Of a stretch of 64,000 bases of DNA, positions 25,146 through 38,500 are shown piece after piece. Origin of the DNA: Bagarius yarrelli (Eukaryota; Chordata; Actinopteri; Siluriformes; Sisoridae); NCBI GenBank assembly GCA_005784505.1, contig VCAZ01000132.1, positions 503,501-567,500 of the forward strand, in the 5' to 3' direction. The stretch's first letter is position 1. Each line of letters starts with the position of its first letter. The translations under genes were made by a program, and so were the position numbers. Below the pieces are notes generated by a model. It did no database searches, was not told where the DNA came from, and worked only from the letters and a program-made list of their open reading frames with translations.

Positions 25146-25514
25146 GTGCATGCTAAGTTACTCTTTTCTGCTCAACACAGTTGTAATAAGTAATTATTTA
25201 AATTACTATATCTATCCTGGCAGCTCAAACCAGACCTTGGCCATTTTTCCTCTGGTCTCTCTTAAGTCTCACACACAGAACTGTTGCTCACTTAGTTTTC
25301 TTTTTACACTATTCAGTGTAAACTTCAGAGATCAGCAAAAAACACATCATATCATATCAAATAGTAGATCATATTAATTGTCTTGACCTGTATTAGCATG
25401 ATTTATGCATTGTTCTGCTGCCACATGATTCTCTAAGCAGTTTTACAGATGTACTCTACATAAAATTGGACAGAAAGCATAATCTGTATTTTATATTATA
25501 CAGCAATATATATA

Positions 25515-27136
25515 TACTGGTCAAAAAAATAAAGGGAACACTTAAACACCACAATGTAACTCCAAGTCAATCACACTTCTGTGAAATCAAGTGCCCACTT
25601 AGGAAGCAACACTGATTGACAATCAATTTCACATGCTGTTGTGCAAATGGAATAGACAACAGGTGGAAATTATAGGCAATTAGCAAGACACCCCCAATAA
25701 AGGAGTGGTTCTGCAGGTGGTGACCACAGACCACTTCTCAGTTCCTATGCTTTCTGGCTGATGTTTTGGTCACTATTGAATGCTGGCGGTGCTTTCACTC
25801 TAGTGGTAGCATGAGACGGACTCTACAACCCACACAAGTGGCTCAGGTAGTGCAGCTCATCCAGGATGGCACATCAATGCAAGCTGTGGCAAGAAGGTTT
25901 GCTGTGTCTGTCAGCGTAGTGTCCAGAGCATGGAGGCGCTACCAGGAGACAGGCCAGTACATCAGGAGACGTGGAGGAGGCCGTAGGAGGGCAAACGGGC
26001 AAGCACACCCAGCACCCCTCAGGCAGGACAGGACCTAGCCTCGCAGCCTTGTGCACCGCTACCTCAAGCCAGGACCGCTTGTGTGCAAGGAGGAACAGGA
26101 GGAGCACTCCCAGAGCCCTGCAAAATGACCTTCAGCAGGCCAAAAATGTGCATGTGTCTGCTCAAACAGTCAGACTCCATGAGGGTTGTGCACAGGTGGG
26201 GGTTGTGCTTACAGCCCAACACCGTGCAGGACGTTTGGCATTTGCCAGAGAACACCAAGATTGGCAAATTCGCCACTGGCGCCCTGTGCTCTTCACAGAT
26301 GAAAGCAGGTTCACACTGAGCACATGTGACAGACGTGACAGAGTCTGGAGATGCCGTGGAGAACGTTCTGCTGCCTGCAACATCCTCCAGCATGACCGGT
26401 TTGGCAGTGGGTCAGTAATGGTGTGGGGTGGCATTTCTTTGGAGGGCCGCACAGCCCTCCATGTGCTGGCCAGAGGTAGCCTGACTGCCATTAGGTACCG
26501 AGATGAGATCCTCAGACCCCTTGTGAGACCATATGCCGGTGCGGTTGCCCCTGGGTTCCTCCTAATGCAAGACAATGCTAGACCTCATGTGGCTGGAGTG
26601 TGTCAGCAGTTCCTGCAAGACGAAGGCACTGATGCTATGGACTGGCCCGCCCGTTCCCCAGACCTGAATCCAATTAAGCACAACTGGGACATCATGTCTC
26701 GCTCCATCGACCAACGCCACGTTGCAACCACCTGTCCAGGAGTTGGCGGATGCTTTAGTCCAGGTCTGGGAGGAGATCCCTCAGGAGACTATCCGCCACC
26801 TCATCAGGAGAATGCCCAGGCGTTGTAGGGAGGTCATACAGGCACGTAGAGGCCATACACACTACTGAGCCTCATTTTGACTTGTTTTAAGGACATTACA
26901 TCAAAGTTGGATCAGCCTGTAGTGTGTTTTTCCACTTCAATTTTGAGTGTGACTCCAAATCCAGACCTCCATGGGTTAATAAATTTGATTTTTTTTTTTT
27001 TTTATTGATAATTTTTGTGTGATTTTGTTGTCAGCACATTCAACTATGTAAAGAACAAAGTATTTAATAAGAATATTTCATTCATTCAGATCTAGGATGT
27101 GTTATTTTAGTGTTCCCTTTATTTTTTTGAGTAGTG
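25515..27136 (+). mobile_element. Tc1/mariner transposon copy 2 with TIRs
   Basis: The element is about 1622 bp and of the same family and orientation as 15516-17080. Its left end is slightly decayed (tactggtcaaaaaaataaag) and its right end is ...ttttttgagtagtg, flanked by TA. Both flanks are TA-dinucleotide DNA, so it inserted into, or seeded, a TA repeat. It lies upstream of the first ssx2ip coding exon. Confidence 0.92.
25766..26828 (+). pseudogene. Tc1-like transposase with insertion and mutated catalytic residue
   Basis: The N-terminus (MRRTLQPTQVAQVVQL, 25811) is open, but about 60 bases of unrelated sequence at roughly 25995-26085 replace part of the linker and introduce a stop. A second frame (25971-26828) carries catalytic Asp 1 (FTDESRF) and Asp 2 (MQDNARPH). 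The position of the third catalytic Glu reads NPIKHNWD, a Glu-to-Lys change, against SPIEHIWD in copy 1. A frameshift follows near 26725. Copies 1 and 2 share the sequence LHEGCAQVGVVL, so they derive from one sublineage. Confidence 0.88.
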
Positions 27137-27166
27137 TATATATATATATATATATATAAAGTGATA

Positions 27167-27245
<79 letters not shown>
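27137..27245. repeat. (TA)n microsatellite
   Basis: About 50 TA units with one short interruption (aaagtgatagga, about 27159-27170). It directly abuts the right end of Tc1 copy 2. Confidence 0.95.
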
Positions 27246-27248
<3 letters not shown>

Positions 27249-27499
27249 CATATTATAAAGTGATTATGGTGTCAAAGAAGGTTAAGTTATATAAAAAAAA
27301 TATTTTCTTTTTTCCCCATCACAATTTGGTGACAGTATTTCTGTATTATTTACCAGAAGGCATGTGTAGCAGAAACCGATCTGCATCAGCCAAGCAGTTA
27401 TGTAACCCGTCAGAACACAAGTGGTATAATAATGCACATGAACCTACTGTTGAGGAACACATGAGATCCGTGTAAACCACCCTTAAAAAATCAGGTCAA

Positions 27500-27861
27500 G
27501 GAGAAGATGGAAACGAGACCAGTTTCTGCGACATAGCCTTCATCCCAGCTCACTAATGTTCATGTGCTGTTGATGCAGCAGTGGATGATATCCTGCGCTG
27601 ATTCACTAAAGACTCCGACGCATTTATAATGAATTTACCTACTTGTTGTTTTTTCAGCCATGAAGAACATCATCCTTCACCATGGAACAGACGACATCTA
27701 CCGAACATGCAGGATGCGGAAAACGCAGAAAGCTTAAAGACGATGCATTTAATGCTGAATGCTAAAGTAACAACCAAACGCACTTCATCAGTCAGTCGCG
27801 CAGACGGAGAATAAAACCATGTCCCTGTGCGCACTGGACCCGAACAGCAGGCTTGCCGTTG

Positions 27862-27864
<3 letters not shown>
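27500..27864. promoter_or_regulatory. CpG-enriched stretch, possible ssx2ip promoter
   Basis: CpG dinucleotides cluster here (cagtcgcgcagacgg, gccgttggcgctc) against an AT-rich background, some 3 kb upstream of the first ssx2ip coding exon. No coding exon was recognised. A short plus-strand frame at 27660 (MKNIILHHGTDD) follows a pyrimidine-rich acceptor-like sequence but is unsupported. Confidence 0.25.
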
Positions 27865-27911
<47 letters not shown>

Positions 27912-27913
27912 TC
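27865..27913. repeat. (CT)n microsatellite
   Basis: About 18 CT units followed by an interrupted TCTC tail. Confidence 0.95.
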
Positions 27914-28780
27914 ATCAATCGCTTGAATTGTAAAATAATAAAGAGCAAAATACGACACATTAAAAAAAAACATTATTTAATTTATATTACATTGTTTAGA
28001 AATTTATTTTAATTCAGTTTAAGCAATTGAAACAATAGACACTGTTTTAAAGCAGCCTTACAAAAGACAAAATTCAAATTAGATTTTAATTAATTTTAAA
28101 GACAAATTTTAAATATAAATTCATGTTTCTCACAAAGGAGGAAGCGTAAACAAAATATTTCCTAAAATGATATGCAAAAGAAACTGAGCAATGAGGAACC
28201 CAGCGCCAACTTAAAGCGAACTGAGTGGCTGCTTAGGATAGCCACCAGGCTATCCTGTGGCCACCAGGGGCCCCCCAAAAGTACATAAAATCAGATTATG
28301 TTAATGGCATACAGGATGGTATGGTGTAAGCAACACAGCTACAACAATAACATTGACAGTGGGTGTGCTAGATTTATAGTGTGTGAATAATCAAGGATTG
28401 ACAACAGTTTGTCATATTGGTGGCGCTGAGGGTCCGCTAAAGGCTTGGGCTGGCACTGGAGGAATTATTTTCATGTGTGTAATTATAGATAAAGTCCTGT
28501 CTACATTCATCTACTGTATATTCACACAGAATTGTGACTAGGTACTTTTGAGAATCCCACAAATCAGCTTAGTTTTAAAGTTCATTACATGTTTAACGGT
28601 AATATCTTTTTTGCCACAGCCATCAAATGTCCAATAATGTAAACCCTAGCACAAGCTTGTTGGTCAGTTCTCCTCTGACCAGACAAACCAGCAGGATGCT
28701 CCATGCTGCAGTAAAGATTAGATTGTGTAGAATCTGCTTACCATGGCCGTCTATAAGACAAGGTCTTCACTGGGGATCTG
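27914..28780. other. Intergenic, no gene recognised
   Basis: AT-rich DNA with A-runs and short ORFs only. A low-complexity segment near 28230-28270 repeats 'gccaccagg'. Confidence 0.5.
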
Positions 28781-30789
28781 TCTGTAGATGCTGATCTGCC
28801 AACTGAACTCGATATAGACTTGATCTGGTGGGCACTAGGCTGAAAACCTGTCAACGGGCTGTAAGGATGGTGGTGAACCCATGGAAACAGGAAAGTTCAT
28901 GATATAGTCAACAGAGTTATGGGACCACGGTCTTTGAGGAATGGGCAGTGGTTCTAAGAGACCCTCCGGCAAGTGTTGTAGGGTTTTGGCTTGTGCACAG
29001 ATGCTGCAACCCTTCCCAAAATTTACAATGTCTGTACAATAACCAGGCAACCAGTACGAATTTTCCACAAGTTCGGTAGTTCTGTTGACACCAGTGACGT
29101 GTTGGCCCAGAACATAGCTCAAGTGCACAAGATGCGGGGTATGACAAAAACATCAGCTTTGTTATTTTTGGTTCCGGGCCTGTAAATTCAGACATCTTTT
29201 GGTAATCACCAAAATAGGATCAGTGCTCCCATTCAACCAATATCTCCATTCAGTTAAAGTTTCCTTAATTGCCATCAGCCCCTTGTTCCCATCGTCATAT
29301 CAGTACCCACCCCACAATCCGATGCGTCCACCTCTGCTACAAACAGTAACTCAGGGTCTGGGTGTTAGAGCATGGGGGCAGAAGTGAACTTGGACTTGAG
29401 TTTGTTGAAGGCTCTGGTGGCTAAATCATTGCACTTTAATTTATTTGGCTTGCCCTTCAGAAGGGATGTTAAAGGGTCTGCTGTATGACTTTAGTTATGG
29501 ATAAACCTATGATAGAAGTTGGCAAACCCCCAGAAACCTCTGCAATTCTTTCACAGTTTTGGCTTGAGGTCAGCTGGTTACTGTGACCACCTTGGATTCA
29601 TCAAAGGACATCCTGTTGGAGATAATGTGATGACCCAGAAACTTGACCTGGTTGCAGTAAAAGTCACACTTTTCAGCTTTGTCATATAACTTATGTTTCA
29701 ACAGACACAGTCCATACACAGTACATACATGCCTTACACGCTGAGAGGAAGTGCATAAATAAATCAGGATGTCGTCAATGTATGCGTTTACATTCACACT
29801 GAGGAGGTCTCTGAATATACCATTTTCGAAGGATTGGAACACAGCTGGGACATTGGACAACCCATAAGGCATGACCAGGTACTCATAGTGAGCTCTTGTG
29901 GTAATAAATGCTGTGTTCCATTTGTCCCCCTCATTATCCGGATCAAGTTGTAAGCGTCTCCTTGAGTCAAGTTTGGTGAAATACAGAGCCTCTTACAACT
30001 GTTTCAGAGTGGCAGAAGATTGTGTAGTCCTTGATAATATATGCAGGAGCGCAGGCTCCCATCCTTTTTCTTAACAAAGAAGAAACATAATGTAGCAGGA
30101 TAAGTGGACGGACGAATAAAACCAGAGGCGAGAGCTTCATCTATATAGGCCTCCATGGTTTTGATAGCAGATATACATGGCCGCAAGAGGGGATAGCGTT
30201 GGACAGACGTTCTATGGCACAGTCCCTAGCTTGGTGAGGAGGTAACTAAGATGCCTTGGCTTTACTGAATGCTTCAAGAAGGTCATGACTCTTACGGGGA
30301 ACTGCAGACAAGGCATGGGGGACTACGTTAGAAGGCAGACCAGTGTGTAATATCTGTCTCTGTCCATGAAATGGTGGGGTTGTGTGTTGGTAGCCAGGGA
30401 AAACCCAGACTGATAGGGTTATTGGGTAATGAAACAACGTAAAAGGAGATTTGTTCCTGGGAAAGCGATGGTGGTGGTATGGTGGGTAAAGCCGGGACCC
30501 ATGAGTCTGCCATCGACAGCTGAAGTCCAGAAGGGAGTGCATTGTGACATGGAAATTTTAACTATTTTGATGTCAATGAAGTTTAGCACTGCCCCTGAGT
30601 CCACTAGCGTTGAAAAGGAATAAGAGACAGAATAAATTTGGATGGAAGTAGGCAAAGAAACACATATAGCCAAGGGAGGAGAGTAAATAGGATAACTCAT
30701 TTTAGGCGCTGAAGTGATTGAGACCTCCACAGTATAAGCACAAGCTCCGGGGTTCTATTAAACTTGTCCAAAAAAGAAAAATGAAAGGG

Positions 30790-30990
30790 CGAAGATATTG
30801 ACAGCATTTGGCAGACGCCCTTTTCCAGAGTGACTTACAATTATCTCTTATATACAACTGAGCAATTAGGGGTTAAGGGACTTGCTCAGGGGCCCAACAG
30901 TGGTGACTTGGTGGAGCTGGGAATTGAACCCCCAATCTTTAGGTTGTTAGTCCTTAACCATGAGCCACCACTCCTCCAAGTGCGAAGATA
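30790..30990 (-). repeat. Fish dispersed tRNA-like repeat inserted in gypsy gag
   Basis: 'tttggcagacgcccttttcc' through 'ggcccaacagtggtgacttg' to 'gagccaccactcctcc'. It interrupts the gag region of the gypsy element, so it moved later. Confidence 0.65.
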
Positions 30991-31151
30991 CGACGCTAAG
31001 TTGAGACGGAGGTTGTGGCTGAGGCGCTAGTAGTTGTGCCAGCTTCTCTTGAAACACGTGTAATATCTGCGTGTGATAATCCACTGTAGCTTGCAGGTGA
31101 GCCAGTTCCGCTAGATTCGGTGAGTATTCTGAGTATTCTGAGATGAATCCA

Positions 31152-31463
31152 TGTTGAAGAACACTGGTTTATTAAACACAGCAGGGCAGTTCAAAAGAGT
31201 AGTTACAAGGCAAGCTGAAGTCAGTACACAGGGGTCAAATAATCCAAAACATTAGATGAAATCGCTAAACCAAAAACGGAGTAGAGTTCAAATAACCGGA
31301 AAACAGAAAGACAGAGTAGACGTTTGGTATGTCGCATAATTGAACAATACTTTACACAGAGCTAAACAATAAGCTAGCTTATATGGCTAGCTAAACAGGA
31401 AGTTACACAGGATGTAAACAGTGACAGAATACTCTGGTGACAGTGTCCTCTGGTGGTTGGACA
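31152..31463 (-). repeat. 5' LTR of the gypsy element
   Basis: It runs TGTCCAACC...TTCAACA with TG/CA ends and is immediately followed by TGGATTCATCTC, a plausible primer-binding site. It precedes the gag start of the element. Confidence 0.6.
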
Positions 31464-31469
31464 TTATAG

Positions 31470-32577
31470 GGAGGTATCATAAGTAATTAGCAATTTATAC
31501 AATGTTTAATAGGGAGCCAGTGCAGTGTTAACAAAACCAGATTAATATAGTCATACTTCCAGGTTATAGTAAATTAATTCTAGCTGTTGCATTTTGGACC
31601 AGCTGTAGTTTGTTTATTAGGCATGCAGAACAACCATCTAATAAAGTGTGACAATAAACATACAAATACATTATAAACAACAAACTTAAAGCAATAGGTG
31701 AAAAAGTAAAGTAAAGAGAGATCCAAAAATTCTTTATGACCATAGTTTTCACTATGTCAACTTTAAATAAATTGGCTTTCAGTACTAGTTTTGAGAGTTT
31801 GGATCCTATTGTAAATTATATAAATTATGTCAAAGAAATATGTAATGTCAATATTTTAAAAACTGACCACCAACTTTTAAATTTGAAGTTTGTGTCAATT
31901 GTGTTTCTAAATAATTAACACACTGACTGTTATATATTAATTGGATACACAATAACACCACCACCACCACCACCAACAACAACATCTGTACACATTGTAG
32001 CATAGTCTATAGGTTTGACCTGAAAACTTTATTAATGTCATGACAATAGCATTCAATCATCATAATAAGCCATTTTAGTTTACTTTAGCAATAAGCTGTA
32101 GGACAATATTTCAGTAGCATTAAAGTAAACATTTCAAGATATTTACAATGTTTTTAGGCAAATTGAGAGAAGGAAAATACAGTAGTTTTCTACATGCACA
32201 GTTACTGTAATAAGAAACACAGCTTATTTTTAAATACCAAAAGCTGAAATATGCAAGTTTGTAAAATAAATAAATAAAATAAAATAGCATGAAAGGCACA
32301 TTAAAAACACAGACATGAAATATGAGCTTGTTCTAGTCCCACTGTTTGCACATTGCCACACTATTCCTACAAATCCTCATTCTATAAGCACTATTTCTAA
32401 AATTAAAATTGCCAGATTTAGGAATGTTACAATTACTTTCTTACTTCTGATACATTAACATCACTTTACTGTTTATAACAGCCAATCACATGCATACAGA
32501 TTAAAATATGTACGTACACTACATCTACATAATTATCAGACTACTACAGAACATTACAACTTGTAAGGACCTGGTGT
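31470..32577. other. Intergenic, probable 3' UTR of the guanylate cyclase
   Basis: It contains an ACC/AAC trinucleotide run (about 31959-31984). On the minus strand an AATAAA (about 32022-32028) is a candidate polyadenylation signal some 550 bases past the cyclase stop. The part at 31500-31660 resembles an old LINE-type repeat (gcattttggaccagctgtag), unconfirmed. Confidence 0.35.
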
Positions 32578-35500
32578 TTAGTTGCTAACTGGGACAGGCC
32601 CTTTCTTTGGCTCTTCATCATGAAGTACATCTGCAGGACCCCTTTTTGTTTCCAGCCACCATGTTGTCATCTCTCCTTTGCCCTGTAATACAAAAAAGGA
32701 ACAGGAAAACAGTAAATCGTTGCTAATGTCACAGTGTATGCACTACATTGAATGTGGTTAAAGGGACCAGAGGTCTAATAGCTTGGATGAGCTTGGGCTG
32801 TCATTTAATTTGACTTACCCTGGAAGTGTAAACTAAGATATTGGAATAAAGCAATTTTTAGTGTTATTGCAATGTAATATTTTTGAGTTGTACCATCAGT
32901 GGTTTAGATTTTATATTTATTTCTAACTGATTAATGTAAACACAGCATAACCCATTTAAGATAATGAATTTCATGTTGTTGATGCTGTGATTCTGTAAAA
33001 AGACAGGTTGATTTGTGTCCGATTTTAGGATTTAAAATAGAAATTTTGAGTTATAGTTTTGGGTGTTTTGGGATTTTTTAAATTATAACCCTTATATAAA
33101 AAATAAGAATCTAATATAAACTCTAATCCTAAAAAATAGACTCCTTATCCAGACTCTATGACCTAAAAAAACCTAACTGCAAATTTAAAGGAAATTTCCT
33201 CATCAAATCTAAGTAGCTGTCATAACATCCCTTAAAAAAAAATCAGCAAAAGACAAATGTTGCATTTCTGTTACCTTTACATTAAGAGCACCACGGCAGA
33301 TCAGCACATATCCTCCCAAAGCGTGCAGCAAATCAGCCGTAGATTCACTACACTGAATCTTTAAAGCTGTCAGATGCACAAGAAGGATAGAAAAATAAAA
33401 GGGCTAAAATGCTGGTATATTTTCATGTAGCTGACTATATAAAAAATTAATGGAAATAATTAACATTGACCCTGGTCTCGTTTACCTTCACTGGTGGACT
33501 CCATGCGGGATGCCGTGTTTACTGTGTCTCCAAATAAACAGTAGCGTGGCATTTTCGTGCCAACCACTCCAGCAACTACAGGCCCTGTAACAGCCAGATA
33601 CACACACTAAAATAGAGTGCACACACTTACCGGCCACCTTTATAGGAAAGAGTGACCTTAATGTTTTGGCAGGTCAAAGGATCTGGTTTAAACGTTTTAG
33701 AAACTGCTAATCTCCTTGTATTTTTACATACAACAATCTCTACAGAAGTCACATAGCGGATTGGATGGGCCAGTGTGAGGTTTGTATAATTCAGTTGTAG
33801 GTTATAAACTTAAAACATTCTAACCTGAGTGTATGCCAGCTCGTATCCTCAGCTGGGTAGTCGGCTTGTGTGGGATCTTGAACGCATGGCAAACGCTGAT
33901 CAAATCCAAGGCCATGCTGGCAATTTCACCAGCATGATTGATGCCGTTCTCATTTGGTACACCAGATACTACCATATCTAAGAGATTATTTAACAAATTG
34001 TTATTTACAAATTAAACCTGATTTATATATACACAATATAGGCAAAGGTTTGTGGACACCTGAGCAGCACACATATATCCCCAAATTTGGAAGTCTGAAG
34101 TACACAATTGTCTAGGATATTTCTCTATGCTAAAACATTAGGATTTCCATCTACTGGATCAAAGAGATTTAAAAACTGTTCCAGCATTACCATGCATCTG
34201 TGCAAAACCCCTTATCTCCATAAAGACATAGTGTGTTCTGGAGAGGAAGAATGTCTCTAAGGTTACGCATGTAACCTTGGTTCCATATGTATGTTACCTT
34301 GGGAACAAGATGCTGCATCTAAACATAATAGAAATGCTCTATGCATGACTGCAATCTTGAAGCACCATTGTACCACACTAATCAGAAAAGTTACACTTCA
34401 TGAGCGAGGTGAAGTAAGTGACCAACTCTGCTGACTTGGCAAAAAGAGGAATAGGGACTGGCTCGCCTGAAGTGGATACGTGCTGTGGGGACCCCACTGC
34501 TGCACCACCGATTTCAAAAGAGAGGTAGATCCTGGTAATGATCCTGGAGTGCAGTATTGTTTCCATGACCTCAGCTAGGAGCTGCACCCCCTTTGAGTCC
34601 TCAGTTAGCTTCTGTGTGCCCCCAAAAGCGAGTCCCTGCACATGCGAAGGGCTCCTGGGTCACCTTCTTGAGCTGGCAACTCCCAAGTTTGAGGGAGTTT
34701 GGGTTTCCTTGAAACGGCTCCTGGCTAAACCTCCTCTAAGATTGAAGGTAATTAAAAGGGAAGTGTCCCTTTTCATGCCAGCCCCTGGTCCCTGCAGCTT
34801 CTCCATCCCCAGTTGCTCCAAACACTTTTTCCAAAACCCCCACCGTATCCACAAGAAGGCCCGGGCAGTCTCTTCTCCTCACACAGAAGTGACCCCCACC
34901 CCACCCCCTACGGCGTCCATCTTCCAGAACATCAACTGGGGACCAGACCCTTGGGCTTGATGTGGGTTAATGTCACTGAAGCTTATAGCTAGCACCTCGC
35001 AGCCATCAGGCAGCGTAGTAGCACTGGATGGGTTGTTCCAGTTTTAATGTGTGGGCAGCCAAGGTTGAGGTGCCTGCCCTGCTGGAGCCACTGAGCTACT
35101 GACAGGCCCCCAAACAGGCTGGGCTCTCTGGCGCTCCCAGGGATTCAAGGTGCTGTCACCACTTGTGTTTAGCAGCCATGGTAATCCCTAATAGCTTATA
35201 AATAAAATGAATGTAGGGTGTCTGCCAAATGATGTAAATGTAATGTAAATCTAAATCTTAACTACAAAATAACTGTTGTTGCCAAACTCACAAGCATCTC
35301 CAATAGTTTCCACTTTGTACACGTCATAGTTGTCAATGATGTCATCAAAAGTGGTATAAAGTTTATTCAGGAAGTCCACTACCTGGTGAGGGGTGCTGGA
35401 GCCTGAGAGCTGGGTAAAACCCACTATGTCACTGCCCGTGAGAAGATATCAAAAACAGCATAGATAAGTCGTTGTGTAAAAATATTACTTTTGTACTCTT

Positions 35501-38500
35501 GCATTTTAAAACTTTAATGATGATCTATTATTATTGTGTGTACTTGCCTGAAATAAACAGTAGCACTAGTGTAGCTTTGTGCCTCTGCTGTGCGTCCTTG
35601 TCTGAGATCATCAGCCACTGGTTTAGGCAGCATACCTTTCACATAATTAAAAAGCACACAGTTCACAACATGTAAAAGCTTATTGAATGCAATCTAATAA
35701 ATATGTTAATTTTGTCATTTTTGTTTGGAAGTTCATGGGTTCGAGTCCCACCAAGCTGACGCTTCTGGGCTCCTGAACAAAGACCTTAACTTTCCATTGC
35801 TCAGATACATTGAAAGAAATGAGTGCATCTGCCAACAGCCAAAAATGTTAATGATGAATATGGCACAAACATTTCAAAGATTTGTTTGGATTCTACTAGA
35901 TTTGCAGGGGATGTGTGTGTTGAGTATTATTGCTTTGGCACCACAAATAATTCTGGTCTAAAGAGCAGTGCCCATAAAATAATCAGTTATCATTTTTAAA
36001 TAATTAAAAATTCCGAAAAAAAAAATTGACTGGTGTGCTATTATTACAAAACAAAGTCTTTTTTTTTTTAAATGAACGATCACTGGCTGCACACAGGTCT
36101 GTTTTTTAGGAACCTTGACTTTAAACTTTAAGCTTTTGGACATGACTCTGAACAAATCAAACTGTTATAAGTTGCTTTAGATGTCAATCATATTCTATAC
36201 TTGTTAATAAGACTGCTATGTAGCCTGTGAGTCTAAAAGTCTGAACTTATAGTAATGATAGAAAATTTGTCTAACCACTAGATGGCGCCTGTAGAGCAAA
36301 ATTGGGTTGGACATACTGTTTGACAAGGCATGTTAGGAGCTTCAAGGCCATTTCAGATATGCTACATAAAGGAGGAATGAGAAAGAAGCCTGAATGTACT
36401 ATAAAGCAGGCGATCTGTCTTTTGTTTCTCCTGAAGAAGATCCTGGGTCCTCTCAGCAACGATCGCCTCCAAATGCTTACTGTATTTTTCCATCTGGAAA
36501 CACAATAAAAATCATTTAAAAGTATTTAAATTGCAGCTCAATACAACATGTTAATTATATGTGTGAGGAGGTGTGTGGGCAGGTTTATTCATTCATTAAA
36601 ATATGAATAATAATGTTTTATTGCAGACTCTTACCAGGTTCATCATCATATCAACAGGACTGACTCTGTGTGGGTTCATTTTATCCAGCATCTTTTTCAC
36701 CTGCTCAAATGTTGGTCTGGTGGTGACACTGTGGGACCAGCACTTCTTAATCAACTGGAATTATAATAAAGCACCTGTGATTGGTGAGCTTTTTCTCCAC
36801 CGCATAGGAATTGTGTTTAAAGTCACTATGTTGTGCTACATTTTATGTATAGCTCAAATTTATTAAATGTGTTTAACTTAATTCAGTGTTGCATGCATAG
36901 TGCTTCCAAAAACAAAAATTGTTTTAAAGCAGATTTACAGAAAAATAGAAATTTAGAACAAAACCTAAAAAGTTTCAAACTGAATTTAGATTTGATTTTA
37001 ACGAGCAAGCCTGAAGTAATGGTGGAACCGCTGTCCTGTTTTATTTTGTGCTATCTGAATGATCGGGAACAAACCTCACAGTACTCCACTTGATTAGGAC
37101 AATCACTGTCTGCTTTTCCAACTTTTAGTTCAGGAAGTGGTGGACGCCACATAATATCAAGCTTCATGGGTTCAGTTTGTGCTTGCTGCAAATTCAGTTA
37201 AAAAAAAAAAAGTTACCACCCGTAGCAATATATTTGTCTAAAAATAGTTTCTTTACCTTTCAATACTTACTGAGATTAGATCACTGCGTGTGGCTATCTC
37301 CACCAGGATAATGGAATAGCTAGAGATATAAAAATATACAGTATATGTTGATTTTAGAATTGCCAGCATTTTTTTTCTAGTAGACTTCAGGATGTACATC
37401 CAGGATGCTGTATGTGTTTTAGAGATAACAGTGTTTAATAGACAGTAAAACTCGAGACCAAGTGTCCTGGATTGAATTTCAGAATAGATTTTTTACCTGG
37501 TCAAGTGGATTTGCAACATGTGCCAGACAAATTATTGTCAGGCATTTTTTCTGCATCATTTCATTCTTTTAAATAAATTAATTTACTGCCTGTAAAATCA
37601 AGTGAATCTAAAACAGAAATTTAAAAAGTCATTATTTTACTAATACTGGCTCAAGACTTAAGTATTTATCATGCAGTTTGTTGATGTTTTTTGCATATTG
37701 ACACAATATATGTTATTTTTTATTTAATAGGCATGCATGATCTATTTATTTGTATACTTGCATAACTATAAATTCAACTGACTGCTTTTGATGGTCTAAA
37801 TATTTGACAGCTGAATTGAGAAGGAAGATTATATTTTGGGGGGATATTGTTTAACATTTCAGTTTGACGTGATTTAAGGGTTTTTATATTTTAAATATAG
37901 TTATATTTCTATGTGATTGCTTTATATTAACATGGTGCAACTCAGAATTGGGTAATAATTTTATGGCATTTTTCATAAACAGTTAATTTAAAATGGCAAA
38001 CCAAAGATTTAAGATTTTGTCTTATACACATTATTGTAACGACTCCACTGAGGCAAAGTATTTATAACGTGATGAACAAAAATAAGGTTAGCTGAGCTTA
38101 GCTTGAACGCTAGCACAAACAAACAAAACAACAAACATGAAATTGGCTAGAATAAAGTTGACTTATCTTGACCGAAACACACTCACGCCAGAAGTACAGG
38201 GACAAACCGAAATCCTCGACCATGACAAAGGGAAACACAAGGGCTATAAATACAGAAGACCAACCAATTGGAACACGGCGACTAAACAAGGGGATCACTC
38301 GACAGGAATACATGGGGAAAAAAGGATTGCATGACAAGGATAAAACAGGAAGTAAACACAGACATGGACAAGAACTTGAAACATAAACATGAAACAAACA
38401 TAGAGTATAAACATAAAACAGGAGCATGAACCAAAACCTTACAATTATAAACAACTTGCTGTGGAATGAAAACCTGGTCTGCTCCTATAAATACATGTGT

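Larger units (their letters stand above)
28780..31463 (-). mobile_element. Ty3/gypsy retrotransposon, decayed, one LTR visible
   Basis: Read on the minus strand from 31463: an LTR (31152-31463), then gag N-terminal residues (AHLQATVDYHTQ, about 31040-31110). Next come aspartic protease (LVDSGAVLNFID, about 30580-30620), RT N-terminal fingers (30004-30186, FVKKKDGSLR), and RT palm (29570-29872) with MPYGLSNVPAVFQ and the YIDDILIY catalytic box. After these are RNase H (EVDASDCGVG, about 29330) and the integrase zinc finger and linker (28835-29128: HVTGVNRTTELVENSYW, then CSICAQAK). Stops and frameshifts separate the domains. No matching second LTR was found, so the far end is truncated or lost. 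Confidence 0.82.
32578..36493 (-). other. Guanylate cyclase coiled coil and catalytic domain exons
   Basis: The dimerisation helix is MEKYSKHLEAIVAERTQDLL (36400-36493), followed by LLYSMLPKPVADDLRQG. Catalytic landmarks are the metal Asp in SDIVGFT (35431 side), the guanine-selecting Glu and second metal Asp in KVETIGDAY, the guanine-selecting Cys in MPRYCLFGDTVNTASRMES with its transition-state Arg, and the terminal GKGEMTTWWL. All residues needed for GTP cyclisation are present, so the enzyme is predicted active. Confidence 0.93.

Noticed and set aside
27134..27475. 113-codon plus-strand ORF of Tyr-Ile repeats
   Set aside because: It is the translation of the TA microsatellite.
27629..27814. 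Plus-strand frame MKNIILHHGTDD after an acceptor-like sequence
   Set aside because: Only 25 codons from that Met, no recognised homology, no partner exon.
27670..28012. ORFs rich in Arg-Glu or Ser-Leu on both strands
   Set aside because: They translate the CT microsatellite and have no other coding support.
38110..38454. 114-codon minus-strand hydrophobic ORF
   Set aside because: It falls entirely within the solo LTR.
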